Assembly: GCA_022561485.1 (NCBI GenBank)
Contig: JADFRD010000006.1
Coordinates: 1 to 54,702, forward strand
Length of the DNA stretch: 54,702 nucleotides
Direction of reading: 5' to 3'
From: Fidelibacterota bacterium
Lineage (GTDB): Bacteria; Fidelibacterota; Marinisomatia; Marinisomatales; TCS55
The position numbers and the translations under genes are program-made. Numbering within the stretch: the stretch's first letter is position 1; the number at the start of each line of letters is the position of its first letter. The notes beneath the pieces are model-generated. The model saw only the letters and a list, made by a program, of their open reading frames with translations, was not told where the DNA came from and did no database searches. Shown here piece by piece: positions 7,906-17,924 of the stretch.

Positions 7906-9126
7906 CTATTTTGGTAAAGACCATAACAAAGAACAGTGAGTCGACAATATAGTCAATATTGATTTCAATTCTTCATCTTTTAAGCGGTGTCCTACAAACG
8001 CTTTATGATCCATATACACTGTTTGCATATGATACCATTGCCCTGGGATTAACAGTTCTCCCGGACGATATTCCGCAATGGGATCGGGACCATTCAAACC
8101 GGTTGTAGGACCCAATTGAGATATCGTATTGACGATTCCATCATTTTCATACCAAGTGGAATCTGTTGAACTGCCATCTGACCAATAGGCCTGATTCCTG
8201 CCTATTGCTCGGGCATTTGCTCGCAAAATCATACTCATGGTTTTATTGGGTACATGATACCCGCTTGCACTGTCCAGTCGCGTATTTGACGTTGAGAATG
8301 AAAAATAATAAATGGCTGGATTTGCAGGTGATATGGTATTTAAAAACCGGGCGCCTTCAATGCTGACATCCCATGCACACATGTTTTTTGTACCCCAGGC
8401 AGGATGTTCACGCATACGTCTGAAATACGTAGACCAAGTTTCCTGATCTTCTTTTTTAAATCCCCATTGCTGAAGATCAAAGTTATAAAAATCGTTTCCG
8501 ACGACAGCCGCTAATACAATAAAATCCTGTAAAAACGGCATTGTTTTACTCACTATATCAGATAAAGTGGTGCCATTATGCGGTGTTGAAATAGATGTAA
8601 TCGATTTTATCCAATTGTCATTTGCCTGACCCAAAAGTAAGCTTTCTTCAGATAGTGTATCCTCGGAATCACTATAAATAACATTTTCCAATAAATATTG
8701 GAGCATACGGGCTGTTTGTCCGCCCATGCTGTGTCCGATAAGATGAACCGGATGAGATTCATCCCATTGAGGGTATAATCCATTATAGTTTTTTTCAACT
8801 GGTTTTTGTATTAAACCGTATGTTTCGGAATGACCTAGTCCATAATCAACCTGACCGCCTTTTATTTGATAAAATAATTCAACAGCACGATCCCAGTTGG
8901 AGGATACGGGCCCCACGGAAGCGGTGTATGCTTCAAAACCCTTTTCACGCAGGGAATCTTCAAAATCGTGTTTTCCGCCCCAATATTTATAACTTGACAT
9001 TTCATCTTCCCCCCATCCCATAAAACCATGCACCAGTATAATGGGGTATTGGTTTTCAGCTAAAAGCATAGAAAAAAGTGATGGTACTATTAGCCAATTG
9101 TGGAAAAACAGTCTGAATAATATCAT
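7906..9126 (-). CDS. Secreted lipase, family I.5-like
   Basis: A 406-residue alpha/beta-hydrolase closely patterned on thermophilic Bacillus/Geobacillus lipases. VHGFMGWGEDEM...YKYWGG, SSNWDRA, GHSMGGQTARM, STPHNGTTL and ENDGIVNT all follow that family. The catalytic set is Ser133, Asp329 and His374. A hydrophobic N-terminus (residues 1-22, ending MLLA) looks like a signal peptide, so the enzyme is exported. In family I.5 a zinc ion is held by two Asp and two His. Asp79, His99 and Asp253 fit three of these, but the fourth (a His six residues after the first) aligns with Leu105, so zinc binding may be altered. The gene lies 12 bp upstream of the S9 peptidase. Confidence 0.88.
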   Translation of the reverse strand: MILFRLFFHNWLIVPSLFSMLLAENQYPIILVHGFMGWGEDEMSSYKYWGGKHDFEDSLREKGFEAYTASVGPVSSNWDRAVELFYQIKGGQVDYGLGHSETYGLIQKPVEKNYNGLYPQWDESHPVHLIGHSMGGQTARMLQYLLENVIYSDSEDTLSEESLLLGQANDNWIKSITSISTPHNGTTLSDIVSKTMPFLQDFIVLAAVVGNDFYNFDLQQWGFKKEDQETWSTYFRRMREHPAWGTKNMCAWDVSIEGARFLNTISPANPAIYYFSFSTSNTRLDSASGYHVPNKTMSMILRANARAIGRNQAYWSDGSSTDSTWYENDGIVNTISQLGPTTGLNGPDPIAEYRPGELLIPGQWYHMQTVYMDHKAFVGHRLKDEELKSILTILSTHCSLLWSLPK

Positions 9127-9338
9127 GGTGGTTTTAATTGCGCGATAATTTCAAAAGGGGGATTATTTTTTTAACAACTATTAAATGATTCCACAAGAAA
9201 AGAAAATAATATTTTTCTAATCTTATTAAGATGGTGAGCATAAATATATTAACCCACTTTTCCAAGTGTAATGGGGTAATTAATCAAAACACTTACATAT
9301 CTTCAGCGCTTTGATTTAGGTTGGGAAAATGATAGGTT

Positions 9339-10349
9339 TTAAGCGCAGCAAGTCTCTATCAATGCAGCGCAGACTTGATAAGGATCCATATTAGCCGCTG
9401 GCCGGCGGTCTTCAAGGTAGCCATGGCCATCATTTACAATTGCCATCGGTATGCGGATAGAAGCCCCCCGGTCGCTCACACCATACCGAAATTCATGGAT
9501 AGAACAGGTTTCATGGAGTCCGGTTAATCTTTCTTCATTATGGGCTCCATAAACAGCAATATGTTCTTCGTGTTTTTTACCCAGGGCTTCACAAGCAGCT
9601 TCAATTACTTTCATGCCGCCGGTTTCGCGCATGGCTTTGGTGCTGAAATTTGTATGGGCGCCGGCGCCGTTCCAGTCTCCGGCAACAGGCTTGGGGTGGA
9701 GAGTAGCATTTACACCGTATTCTTCGGCAATGCGATATAATAACCACCGAGCCAACCACAATTGGTCAGCTGCATCTGTCGCACCAACAGGACCAATCTG
9801 AAACTCCCACTGGCCGGGCATGACCTCTGCATTTATTCCGGAAAGAGCGATACCGGCATCCAAACAAGCATCCAGATGCTCTTCAACAATATCCCGGCCA
9901 AATACTTCGTCGGCGCCAACGCCGCAATAGAAAGGTCCTTGTGGCGCAGGATACCCGCCTTCGGGCCAACCTAAGGGAGAACGGCCGACAAAAAATGTAT
10001 ATTCCTGTTCAATTCCAAACCACGGTTCATGGTCTTTATACGTTTCGGCAACTTTAACCAGGTGCGCGCGTGTGTTGGATTCGTGCACAGATCCATCTGA
10101 TGAACACACTTCATTCATAACCAGAATATTGTCATTACCGCGAATGGGATCAGGTACAAAGTAAACAGGTTTTAGCATACAGTCGCTGTCCTTCCCAATG
10201 GCTTGCATGGTGCTGGAACCGTCGAACCCCCAGATAGGAATATCTTCTAATTGATTGACAAGCCCATCTATGACTTTTGTTTTTGAGCGAAGTTTTGCGG
10301 TGGGTTTATGACCATCTATCCATATATACTCTGCTTTTATTTTACTCAT
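9339..10349 (-). CDS. glnII: Glutamine synthetase type II
   Basis: Makes glutamine from glutamate, ammonia and ATP. At 336 residues it is the short, eukaryote-like GSII rather than the 470-residue GSI. Characteristic segments are WGFDGSST, DPIRGNDNILVM, FGIEQEYTF, EVMPGQWEFQIGP, GDWNGAGAHTNFSTKAMR and DRGASIRIP. The ATG at 10349 has AGAGGA upstream. It lies 108 bp downstream of the PII gene on the same strand, forming porin-amtB-glnK-glnII. GSII is not controlled by the Tyr adenylylation that acts on GSI, so control is probably at transcription level. Confidence 0.95.
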   Translation of the reverse strand: MSKIKAEYIWIDGHKPTAKLRSKTKVIDGLVNQLEDIPIWGFDGSSTMQAIGKDSDCMLKPVYFVPDPIRGNDNILVMNEVCSSDGSVHESNTRAHLVKVAETYKDHEPWFGIEQEYTFFVGRSPLGWPEGGYPAPQGPFYCGVGADEVFGRDIVEEHLDACLDAGIALSGINAEVMPGQWEFQIGPVGATDAADQLWLARWLLYRIAEEYGVNATLHPKPVAGDWNGAGAHTNFSTKAMRETGGMKVIEAACEALGKKHEEHIAVYGAHNEERLTGLHETCSIHEFRYGVSDRGASIRIPMAIVNDGHGYLEDRRPAANMDPYQVCAALIETCCA

Positions 10350-10457
10350 TTTTTCCTCTAATGATTTGTTAATATTTTATGTGGTTCAATTGATTTTCCT
10401 ATAATTATTAGGATGATTAAAATATATCCAAAGAAAATCAAGGCGCAATATACTATT

Positions 10458-10802
10458 TTACCCTATAGCTTCAGAACCTTTTTCATTGGTGCGTATACGA
10501 ATACATTCTTCAATAGGTAAAATAAAAATTTTACCCCTGCCTTTTACTCCATCTTTTCGGGCAACTGACACAATCGCTTCCAACGCCGGTTCTATATATT
10601 CATCATTTACTGCAATTTCCAGCCTGACTTTTTTAAGTAAAGTAATTTCATGGGCTATGCCCCTGTAAACTTCGTGAACCGGTATTTCTTTGCCCTGCCC
10701 AAGAACATTGGAAACAGTAAACTTATATATTTTTCTTTTCAGTAATGCTTCTTTTATATCCGGAAGTTCTTCTGGTTGAATAATGGCAATAATCAACTTC
10801 AT
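10458..10802 (-). CDS. glnK: Nitrogen regulatory protein PII (GlnK/GlnB) lacking the uridylylation Tyr
   Basis: A 114-residue trimeric signal protein that reads ATP/ADP and 2-oxoglutarate and usually blocks AmtB through its T-loop. PII signatures EVYRG (residues 44-48) and GRGKIFILPIEECIRIRT are present, and Lys58, a 2-oxoglutarate ligand, is conserved. By gap-free alignment with E. coli GlnB, Tyr46 is kept but Tyr51, the uridylylation site, is His51, and Gln39 is Glu39. Signalling by GlnD is therefore unlikely; direct metabolite sensing is expected. It lies 22 bp downstream of amtB with a strong AAGGAG site, the classical amtB-glnK pairing. Confidence 0.92.
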   Translation of the reverse strand: MKLIIAIIQPEELPDIKEALLKRKIYKFTVSNVLGQGKEIPVHEVYRGIAHEITLLKKVRLEIAVNDEYIEPALEAIVSVARKDGVKGRGKIFILPIEECIRIRTNEKGSEAIG

Positions 10803-10824
10803 TTTTTATTTCTCCTTTACAATT

Positions 10825-12126
10825 CTATTCTATAGTGAAAATCTGGAAACCGGCATAGGCTTCCATATCATGTTCACTAATATCTAATCCAATTATTTCT
10901 TCTTCCTCGGTTACCCGCATGCCCATAGATAGTTTTACGATTTGAAAAATTATATTTGCGCTCACGAAGCAGAAAATGCCATACGCAAAAACTCCGGTTA
11001 ATTGAGTTCCCAGCTGATAATCAGGACTAAAAATCCCAACAGCCAGTGTCCCCCAGATACCGCAAACCAAGTGAACAGAGATTGCTCCAACTGGATCATC
11101 AATTTTCATTTTATCAAATTGTATTACAGAAAAGACTACAAGAATTCCAGCTGCAAATCCAACGATAACTGAATTTATTGGGCTGATGCAATCGGCCCCT
11201 GCCGTAATGCCCACTAATCCTGCCAGAGAACCATTAAGTATCATAGATAAATCTGGTTTTTTTGAAATGAACCAGGATGTTAGCATGGCGCCAATCACGC
11301 CTGCGGCGGCGGATAAGGTTGTGGTAACAAATACGAAAGAGACGGCCCCGGGGTCTGCAGAAAGAACCGAACCGCCATTAAAACCATACCAACCAAACCA
11401 TAATAGCATTACGCCTATGGTTGCCAAAGGCATATTATGACCTAAAATAGGTTTTATTTTACCCTTTCTAGAATATTTCCCCAAACGTGGCCCCAGCGTA
11501 TATGCTCCAACTAGAGCTGCCCATCCGCCAACACTGTGTACCAATGTTGACCCTGCAAAATCATGAAACCCTCTGGCGTCCAACCAGCCCGCACCCCATG
11601 TCCAGGAACCAACAATGGGATATATCAATGCTACATAAACAGTCGAGAATATCAAGAAACTGCTAATCTTGATGCGCTCAGCAACCGCTCCGGAAACGAT
11701 TGTAGCTGCTGTGGCTGCAAACATGGCTTGAAAAATAAAATCTGTAAAATAAGTGTAAGTGCCATCCGCGTATTCAATCAGGCCCGCTGCTCCTTCCGGT
11801 GTGGAGATCCCTAATCCGGCGAAACCAAAAAATCCGTTGAAATTCCCGGGATACATGAGGTTAAACCCGCACAAGGCATAAGTTAATATTCCAATGGCAA
11901 TGATGCTTATATTCTTAAACAAAATATTCACTGTATTTTTTGCCTGGGTAAGCCCCGACTCCAATGTGGCAAAACCCAGATGCATGATAAACACCAGAAA
12001 AGCTGATATAAGGATCCATATATTGTTTACTGTAAACAAGGCTTGAAAGGCGATATCATTGGCCTCTGATGCATATAAACTTCCAAATAACAACGGTAAT
12101 AAAATTAACTGCTTTAATTTTTTCAT
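10825..12126 (-). CDS. amtB: Ammonium transporter (Amt/Mep/Rh)
   Basis: A 433-residue inner-membrane channel that imports ammonium. A cleavable-looking leader (about 1-19, ending LYA) precedes 11 hydrophobic segments. Pore residues match AmtB: Asp189 in FHDFAGSTLVH, the twin histidines His197 and His352 (VHLVCGIWG), and AFATLESG-like GFATLESGLTQAKN near the N-terminus. The cytoplasmic tail ends EEEEIIGLDISEHDMEAYAGFQIF, a form common next to PII genes. It is flanked by the TorF-like porin and glnK in one direction with short gaps, so the three are probably one transcript. Confidence 0.95.
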   Translation of the reverse strand: MKKLKQLILLPLLFGSLYASEANDIAFQALFTVNNIWILISAFLVFIMHLGFATLESGLTQAKNTVNILFKNISIIAIGILTYALCGFNLMYPGNFNGFFGFAGLGISTPEGAAGLIEYADGTYTYFTDFIFQAMFAATAATIVSGAVAERIKISSFLIFSTVYVALIYPIVGSWTWGAGWLDARGFHDFAGSTLVHSVGGWAALVGAYTLGPRLGKYSRKGKIKPILGHNMPLATIGVMLLWFGWYGFNGGSVLSADPGAVSFVFVTTTLSAAAGVIGAMLTSWFISKKPDLSMILNGSLAGLVGITAGADCISPINSVIVGFAAGILVVFSVIQFDKMKIDDPVGAISVHLVCGIWGTLAVGIFSPDYQLGTQLTGVFAYGIFCFVSANIIFQIVKLSMGMRVTEEEEIIGLDISEHDMEAYAGFQIFTIE

Positions 12127-12166
12127 TTCTAAATTCCTTCTTTCTTTTTTTAGCCAATCAAATAAA

Positions 12167-12832
12167 TTAGAAGCTCATTCCGACAATTAAGAAAGTCGTT
12201 TCTTGATTAGGGTTTAAAATCCATGAACAACTAAACATATTATTACTTGCAGTAATTCCAAGTTCAATAACATCAAATTTGTCATTACCGTTATCCTCAT
12301 CAATCGTCGTATACAACCCATTTCCAAAACCAAGCATAAATGGACCATAAGAGATATTCGCATAGATGGATTTTTCTTCAGCACCTGGTTCATGGAAGAA
12401 ATATCCTGCGTATAGTCCAATTCCGCTAACTTCACCAGATACACTGGCTTCAATAAAATGGGTGCCTGAATCTGGATTAAAATCTAGAAAACCATCACTT
12501 CCCCCAGAGTTCGATGGGAAAAAATAATCTGTAATTGTAAAGGATAATGGCCCGGAGGAGTATGATACGTAAAGGTCGTTTTCATTGCCATTGCCACTAT
12601 ACTGCCACGCACCCCAGGCCCCAAGTGTTAATGAACCGGTAGAATATTCAATTCCGGATTGAATGGATGGTGAATTCCCATAGTCGGTTCCTCTCCAAAC
12701 ATAACGGTTAAACACATTTAAGGAGACGCTCCATGGATTCGTGGCTGTTGTTTCATGTTTATCGTCACTTTGACCATAATTAAACCCAATAATTGAAACA
12801 AGTATTAATGTTATTTTTTGCGTTTTACTCAT
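12167..12832 (-). CDS. TorF-like outer-membrane porin (TIGR02001-like)
   Basis: A 221-residue protein with a signal peptide (about 1-20, ending NYG) and alternating strands such as YVWRGTDYGNSPSIQSGIEY. It ends in Phe (IVGMSF), as beta-barrel proteins inserted by the BAM machinery do. VFNRYVWRGTDY is the hallmark start of the TorF/TIGR02001 family, which is often encoded beside ammonium transporters. It is the first gene of the porin-amtB-glnK-glnII run and probably helps ammonium or small solutes cross the outer membrane. The family assignment is from pattern recognition, and no transport function is proven. Confidence 0.72.
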   Translation of the reverse strand: MSKTQKITLILVSIIGFNYGQSDDKHETTATNPWSVSLNVFNRYVWRGTDYGNSPSIQSGIEYSTGSLTLGAWGAWQYSGNGNENDLYVSYSSGPLSFTITDYFFPSNSGGSDGFLDFNPDSGTHFIEASVSGEVSGIGLYAGYFFHEPGAEEKSIYANISYGPFMLGFGNGLYTTIDEDNGNDKFDVIELGITASNNMFSCSWILNPNQETTFLIVGMSF

Positions 12833-13242
12833 TGTACTTCCTTAATCTGTTTTGTATAAACAGGACAATAATGTGCTTATTATTTAATTGTGTGTACCTA
12901 ATAATAATAAGTACATATTACATAATACAAGTATAAATTTAACTATTTATATATTATAGAAATAAATTATTAAGTATAAATAAATATATACATAAAATAT
13001 ATAAGTTATAATTTATCTATATAGCCTGGATTATTCATCAGAAAGATAATATTTGTCGCAAGTACAGAAATGAGTGAGGATAATAGAATTATGCTGAGTA
13101 GTAATTATTTAAAACGTAATTATGTAAAGAAGTACGATTTACGTTTTACATATTTACGTTTTATGCTCGATACTGCTCTAAAAATTCTTTTCTATCGAAT
13201 CCGCACTATTGCAAAGCTGGTGAATTAATGAGGATAGCAAGG
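12833..13242. other. AT-rich regulatory gap before the nitrogen operon
   Basis: No gene is visible. The stretch is very AT-rich, especially 12890-13020, as expected for promoter and regulator sites of the porin-amtB operon transcribed leftward. At 13109-13164 there is a cluster of AAAACGTAA and TTACGTTTT elements in inverted order, with one arm repeated. A similar AACGTAATTATG segment followed by TTTACGTTTT appears at 37000-37031. No convincing sigma-54 -24/-12 site was found by eye. Confidence 0.4.
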
Positions 13243-16200
13243 TCATTCGTTGAGGATTATCCCTAGTCTGTCAGCAACATGGAGGTTATAAATATTCTGA
13301 AAATCCATTATGTCCTGTGTGATAGAAATAATACTTTTAAAATATTGTTTATGTCTGCCCCAGTTAGACATAATTAGGGTTGCTATAACTGAATCCGTAT
13401 GGAAAATATGGTTTTTAAGCAAACGTTTAACCAGGTTTTCATCGCTTAATGACAGTTCTTTTTCTTTTACAAACTCCTTATTAAGACGATAAGAAACCGG
13501 ATTTTTTCTGGTATAAATAAATGCTTGTCCACCGGTCATGCCTGCGCCGAAATTATGCCCGATTTCTCCCAGAATAATCACCGTCCCCCGGGTCATGTAC
13601 TCACATCCATGATTGCCAATGCCTTCAATTACAGCGGAAGCGCCGCTATTTCTGACAGCAAATCGTTCTCCGCCGCGACCTGCCACAAAAAGAGACCCAC
13701 CCGTTGCACCGTACAAGGCCACATTTCCAATAAGGGTATGATCTTTTTTCGTCCGCCGAATTACGATGGGCATGCGGATGGTAATCAGCCCTCCAGACTG
13801 CCCTTTCCCAACATAATCATTCGCAATTCCTCTTAATCGTAATTCAACTCCATCAGAAAGATACGCACCAAAACTTTGACCAGCCGTTCCAGACATTTGT
13901 ATTTGGATACTACCGTTGAAATTTCCTTTACCGTAAAGAAATGCAATTTCCCCAGATAGCCGTGTTCCTATTGACCTTTGTGTATTATTAACAATCTTTG
14001 CAACGACTGCATGTCCATGAGTCAAGATAGCGCCTCTGACTTCATTAATAATTTCTTCATCCAGGCTTGCCACTTTTTGCCGGTCCTGAAACCTCACTTT
14101 GGCAGAAAAAGTAAGGGGTAATCCCTTTTTAGAGTTGGGATTAAATATACACGAAAAATCCAAACCTCTCTTATTCACATACTTCCGAAACTTCCTGTTG
14201 ATTGTTAATAAATCAGTTCTGCCTACAAGAGATTGTATCTCATTAAATCCCAGTTTTGCTATTTCTTGGCGGACTTCATCGCCAATATTCTCGAGGTATT
14301 GTTTAACGTGATTGGCCCTGCCTTTAAATTTTTTCATGTAATTGACATCTTGCGTCGCTATTCCAGCGGGGCAAGTGTTTAAATGGCATTGCCTTGCCAT
14401 AACACAACCAAGAGAAATCAATAATGCCGTGCCAAAATCATATTCTTCAGCCCCTAAAATAGCTGCCATTATTATATCAGATGCTTTTTTAATCCCCCCG
14501 TCCACACGAAGTGTTACTTGATCTCTGAGGTTATTCGCAACAAGAGTTTGATGCGTTTCAGCTAAACCCAGCTCCCAAGGAAACCCTGTATGTTTAAGGG
14601 AGCCTAAGGGGCTGGCGCCTGTTCCGCCATCTCCGCCGGATATTAAAATAATATCTGCCCCAGCCTTTACTACGCCTGATGCAACAGTCCCTACGCCGGG
14701 CTGTGCAACAAGTTTTACCGATATTCGAGCTCTGGGATTAACTTCCTTTAAATCATAGATTAGTTGTTTAATATCTTCAATGCTGTAGATATCGTGATGA
14801 GGTGGAGGAGAAATAAGAGGTATTCCTGGAGTGGAAGATCTGGAATGTGCAATCTGAGCAGTGACCTTATGTCCTGGCAATTGCCCTCCTTCTCCCGGCT
14901 TGGCTCCTTGTGCCATTTTGATTTGAATTTCTCTCGCTGCTGAAAGATATTCAACCACAACTCCAAATCGTCCGCTGGCTACCTGTTTTATATATGAGTT
15001 TACATTTTTATCGGGATTTGTTATACTGTATCTGTCATCTAACTCACCCCCCTCGCCAGTATTGCTTCGACATCCGGATAGTGCCATTCCCCGGGCAAGT
15101 TCCCTGTGAACTGTTTCAGAAATTGCCCCAAGTGACATCGCTCCGGAACCAAAACGCTTTAAGATTTTTTCCAAAGGTTCAGTCTGGTTAACAGAAATAG
15201 AGTCTCGTTTACTTTTGTACTGAAATAGATCTCGCAAGTAAATTGGCTCTGTTGGTTCAACATTCTTTTTTACTTTTTTATTTGCAGCAAACTGTATGGC
15301 TTTGAATTCTTCCGGAGAATAGCCATGAAGCTCTCCACCCTTACGAAACCTGAAAAATCCATGTTCAACAAATTCCGGTATTTTATTTCCAAAAGCGGCA
15401 TTATGTCTGTTTTTTTGTACATTTAATATGTGCCCTAAATCAATTCCTCCAAGCTCGCTAATGATTGAGGGGAAATATTTCTTAAGGAACTTCCGGGATA
15501 GACCCAAGGCATGAAACAGCATACTTCCATGATAACTACTGATGGTTGATATACCCATTTTTGCCATGATTTTCAGCAATCCTTTTTCAAGAGCATAGCG
15601 ATAATTTCCCATCTTTTCCGTCCAATCTTTATCATCGGCAAAATGTTCTCGGATCAGCTCATAAGCCATATATGGGTATACAGCGCTGGCTCCAAATCCG
15701 ATAAGTACTGCCACATGATGATCTTCTACCACATCTCCTGATAAACAAATCAAAGAAACACGACTTCTTAATTTTTTTTCAACGAGAAAATGATGGACAG
15801 CAGACACAACCAGGGGCATGGGCAGCGGCAGCCGCCCCTCTTTAAGATTTTCATCGGTTAGAAAAATGATACGGGAGCCTTGTTCCACTGCTTCCCGGCA
15901 CTGTTTTTTAATTTTCGAGATTCGGGTTGCCCCATCTCCGTCTTTTGCACAATGACAATATATTCGCTTATGGGGATATCTTTTCTTCAAACTGTAAAGT
16001 TTCAACACTTCATTTGGTGACAAAATTGGGCTTTCGATCCGGATAGCCCCATTAAATGTAGGCCGTGTATCCAGTAAATTGTTTTCTGATCCAAGATATT
16101 TAAACAGCGCCATTACCCCTCTTTCCCTTATGGAGTCAATTGGAGGGTTAGTTACTTGCGCAAAAGACTGTTTAAAGTAATCGTAAAAACGGCGGTCTTG

Positions 16201-17772
16201 TTTGGAAATAACAGCAGGAGGTGTATCATCTCCCATAGAACCAATGGGCTCCCGTCCGCTGGTGGCCATTGGAATCAGATAACGGGTTAAATCCTCTTTT
16301 GACCAACCAAACGCCACTCTTAATTGAGGGTCGAAGCCATTTTCAGGTAATTCAAAAATTCCAAATTCCCGTTGATGATTTTGTCTGGTTATTGTTGTTA
16401 AATATTTCTTTAAAGATGCAGAATATGACTTCTTTCCGGCAACGATTCTTTTTAAGTCGTGGTTATGTATAATGCCATTTCCTTTTAACGATACTGCAAA
16501 TATTTCTCCAGCTCTCATATGGTGATGCACCTCAAGATTTTTATGGGCTACATCTATAATACCTGCTTCGGATGCCATTATCACTAATCCGTCTTTAGTG
16601 ATAGTATATCTTAAAGGGCGCAAACCATTTCGATCCATTTTTGCAGCGACATATTCACCATCTGTAAATACGATGGCTGCAGGACCATCCCATGGCTCCA
16701 TGAAATTTTCATGGTATATATAAAAGTCTTTTAATTCTTTTGGTATAAATTGATCATATTCATAAGGGTCGGGTATCATCATCATAGAACTGCTGAACAA
16801 ATCCCGTCCACTTTTTACCAAAAATTCCAATACATGATCAAAGCTTTCCGAATCGCTTCCTTTTTCATTAGTGATTGGCTTTAGCAATTCCAAATCATCT
16901 TTCCAGAACCTGGATTTCATTTCCTGTTCCCTGGCTTTCATCCACAATCGGTTTCCTTTGATAGTATTAATTTCACCATTGTGCGCCAACATTCTAAATG
17001 GCTGAGCCATAGCCCATGTGGATTGGGTATTGGTAGAGAATCGTTCATGAAAAACAGCTAATTTAACCACGTATTTTTTGTGTAAGAAATCGCTGTAAAA
17101 ATGATCTAATTGAAATGAAGTCATAAGCCCTTTATATACAATAGTTTTGGAAGATAAAGAGCAGATATATGATTTTTTCTTTTGTTTCAATATTTCCTTT
17201 TCGACTGCTTTTCTGAGTAAATATAATCTTGATTCTAATGGCCGATCACTTTTTCTTTCACCAATAAAGAAAAATTGAACAATGAGTGGTCGTGTGGATT
17301 GAGCCAATTCTCCCAATGCATTGGCATTCACTTTCACTTTGCGCACAGCAGCTACATTAAAACCCCTTAATTTCGCATTGAATTTTATTGTACGCTGCAG
17401 CCATTCAAATTCCCGGGGTGTTGTAAAAATCATTCCTATGGCAAATTTCTGTCGAAGGGATATATTGATACCTAATTCTGTTGTAAGGATTTCTCGAAAA
17501 AACGAATGGGGGATATCTGTGAGAATCCCTGCGCCGTCACCCGTATGTTTATCAGCTGAAGTGGCTCCTCGATGTGACAATCTTTGTAACCCTTTTAAAG
17601 CGAGTGGTAATACTCTTTCCTCCGGCTTACCGGAAAGAGTTACAATAAATCCCGTTCCGCATGCATCGTGAACTAACTCAGAATTATAGAGAGGATATAT
17701 GTTTTTTTTATCTTTCAACTTATGTTCAGTTTTAATAAAAGATTCCGGGAAAAAATTACCCCAACTAATCAT
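13243..17772 (-). CDS. gltB: Glutamate synthase, large subunit
   Basis: Transfers the glutamine amide to 2-oxoglutarate to make two glutamates. The 1509 residues include a 37-residue propeptide ending just before Cys38 (HDACGTGF), the N-terminal nucleophile of the type II amidotransferase domain, then a central domain, the FMN barrel (GAKPGEGGQLPG, VSGGDGGTGASPLGS) and the C-terminal GXGXG helix. A 3Fe-4S cluster is formed by Cys1123-X5-Cys1129-X4-Cys1134. No gltD is adjacent, so it either pairs with a small subunit elsewhere or takes electrons from ferredoxin. The Lrp-type gene lies 152 bp upstream in the same direction. Confidence 0.95.
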   Translation of the reverse strand: MISWGNFFPESFIKTEHKLKDKKNIYPLYNSELVHDACGTGFIVTLSGKPEERVLPLALKGLQRLSHRGATSADKHTGDGAGILTDIPHSFFREILTTELGINISLRQKFAIGMIFTTPREFEWLQRTIKFNAKLRGFNVAAVRKVKVNANALGELAQSTRPLIVQFFFIGERKSDRPLESRLYLLRKAVEKEILKQKKKSYICSLSSKTIVYKGLMTSFQLDHFYSDFLHKKYVVKLAVFHERFSTNTQSTWAMAQPFRMLAHNGEINTIKGNRLWMKAREQEMKSRFWKDDLELLKPITNEKGSDSESFDHVLEFLVKSGRDLFSSSMMMIPDPYEYDQFIPKELKDFYIYHENFMEPWDGPAAIVFTDGEYVAAKMDRNGLRPLRYTITKDGLVIMASEAGIIDVAHKNLEVHHHMRAGEIFAVSLKGNGIIHNHDLKRIVAGKKSYSASLKKYLTTITRQNHQREFGIFELPENGFDPQLRVAFGWSKEDLTRYLIPMATSGREPIGSMGDDTPPAVISKQDRRFYDYFKQSFAQVTNPPIDSIRERGVMALFKYLGSENNLLDTRPTFNGAIRIESPILSPNEVLKLYSLKKRYPHKRIYCHCAKDGDGATRISKIKKQCREAVEQGSRIIFLTDENLKEGRLPLPMPLVVSAVHHFLVEKKLRSRVSLICLSGDVVEDHHVAVLIGFGASAVYPYMAYELIREHFADDKDWTEKMGNYRYALEKGLLKIMAKMGISTISSYHGSMLFHALGLSRKFLKKYFPSIISELGGIDLGHILNVQKNRHNAAFGNKIPEFVEHGFFRFRKGGELHGYSPEEFKAIQFAANKKVKKNVEPTEPIYLRDLFQYKSKRDSISVNQTEPLEKILKRFGSGAMSLGAISETVHRELARGMALSGCRSNTGEGGELDDRYSITNPDKNVNSYIKQVASGRFGVVVEYLSAAREIQIKMAQGAKPGEGGQLPGHKVTAQIAHSRSSTPGIPLISPPPHHDIYSIEDIKQLIYDLKEVNPRARISVKLVAQPGVGTVASGVVKAGADIILISGGDGGTGASPLGSLKHTGFPWELGLAETHQTLVANNLRDQVTLRVDGGIKKASDIIMAAILGAEEYDFGTALLISLGCVMARQCHLNTCPAGIATQDVNYMKKFKGRANHVKQYLENIGDEVRQEIAKLGFNEIQSLVGRTDLLTINRKFRKYVNKRGLDFSCIFNPNSKKGLPLTFSAKVRFQDRQKVASLDEEIINEVRGAILTHGHAVVAKIVNNTQRSIGTRLSGEIAFLYGKGNFNGSIQIQMSGTAGQSFGAYLSDGVELRLRGIANDYVGKGQSGGLITIRMPIVIRRTKKDHTLIGNVALYGATGGSLFVAGRGGERFAVRNSGASAVIEGIGNHGCEYMTRGTVIILGEIGHNFGAGMTGGQAFIYTRKNPVSYRLNKEFVKEKELSLSDENLVKRLLKNHIFHTDSVIATLIMSNWGRHKQYFKSIISITQDIMDFQNIYNLHVADRLGIILNE

Positions 17773-17924
17773 TGAGGCAACGAATTGAACTATAAAATCA
17801 TTAGGCGGCTTATTCCTTCAATACAAGTAAATGTTGCGTTCGGAATGTTAGAATTTCCTTTCTCTTTTGCCATTTATACCGCTTGTGTATTAATCCTTGA
17901 AAAATCACAATTCAATAATCTTTG

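Noticed and set aside
10350-10457. Glutamine riboswitch or sigma-54 promoter before glnII
   Set aside because: The short AT-rich gap shows neither the conserved riboswitch core nor a GG-N10-GC pair at the right spacing.
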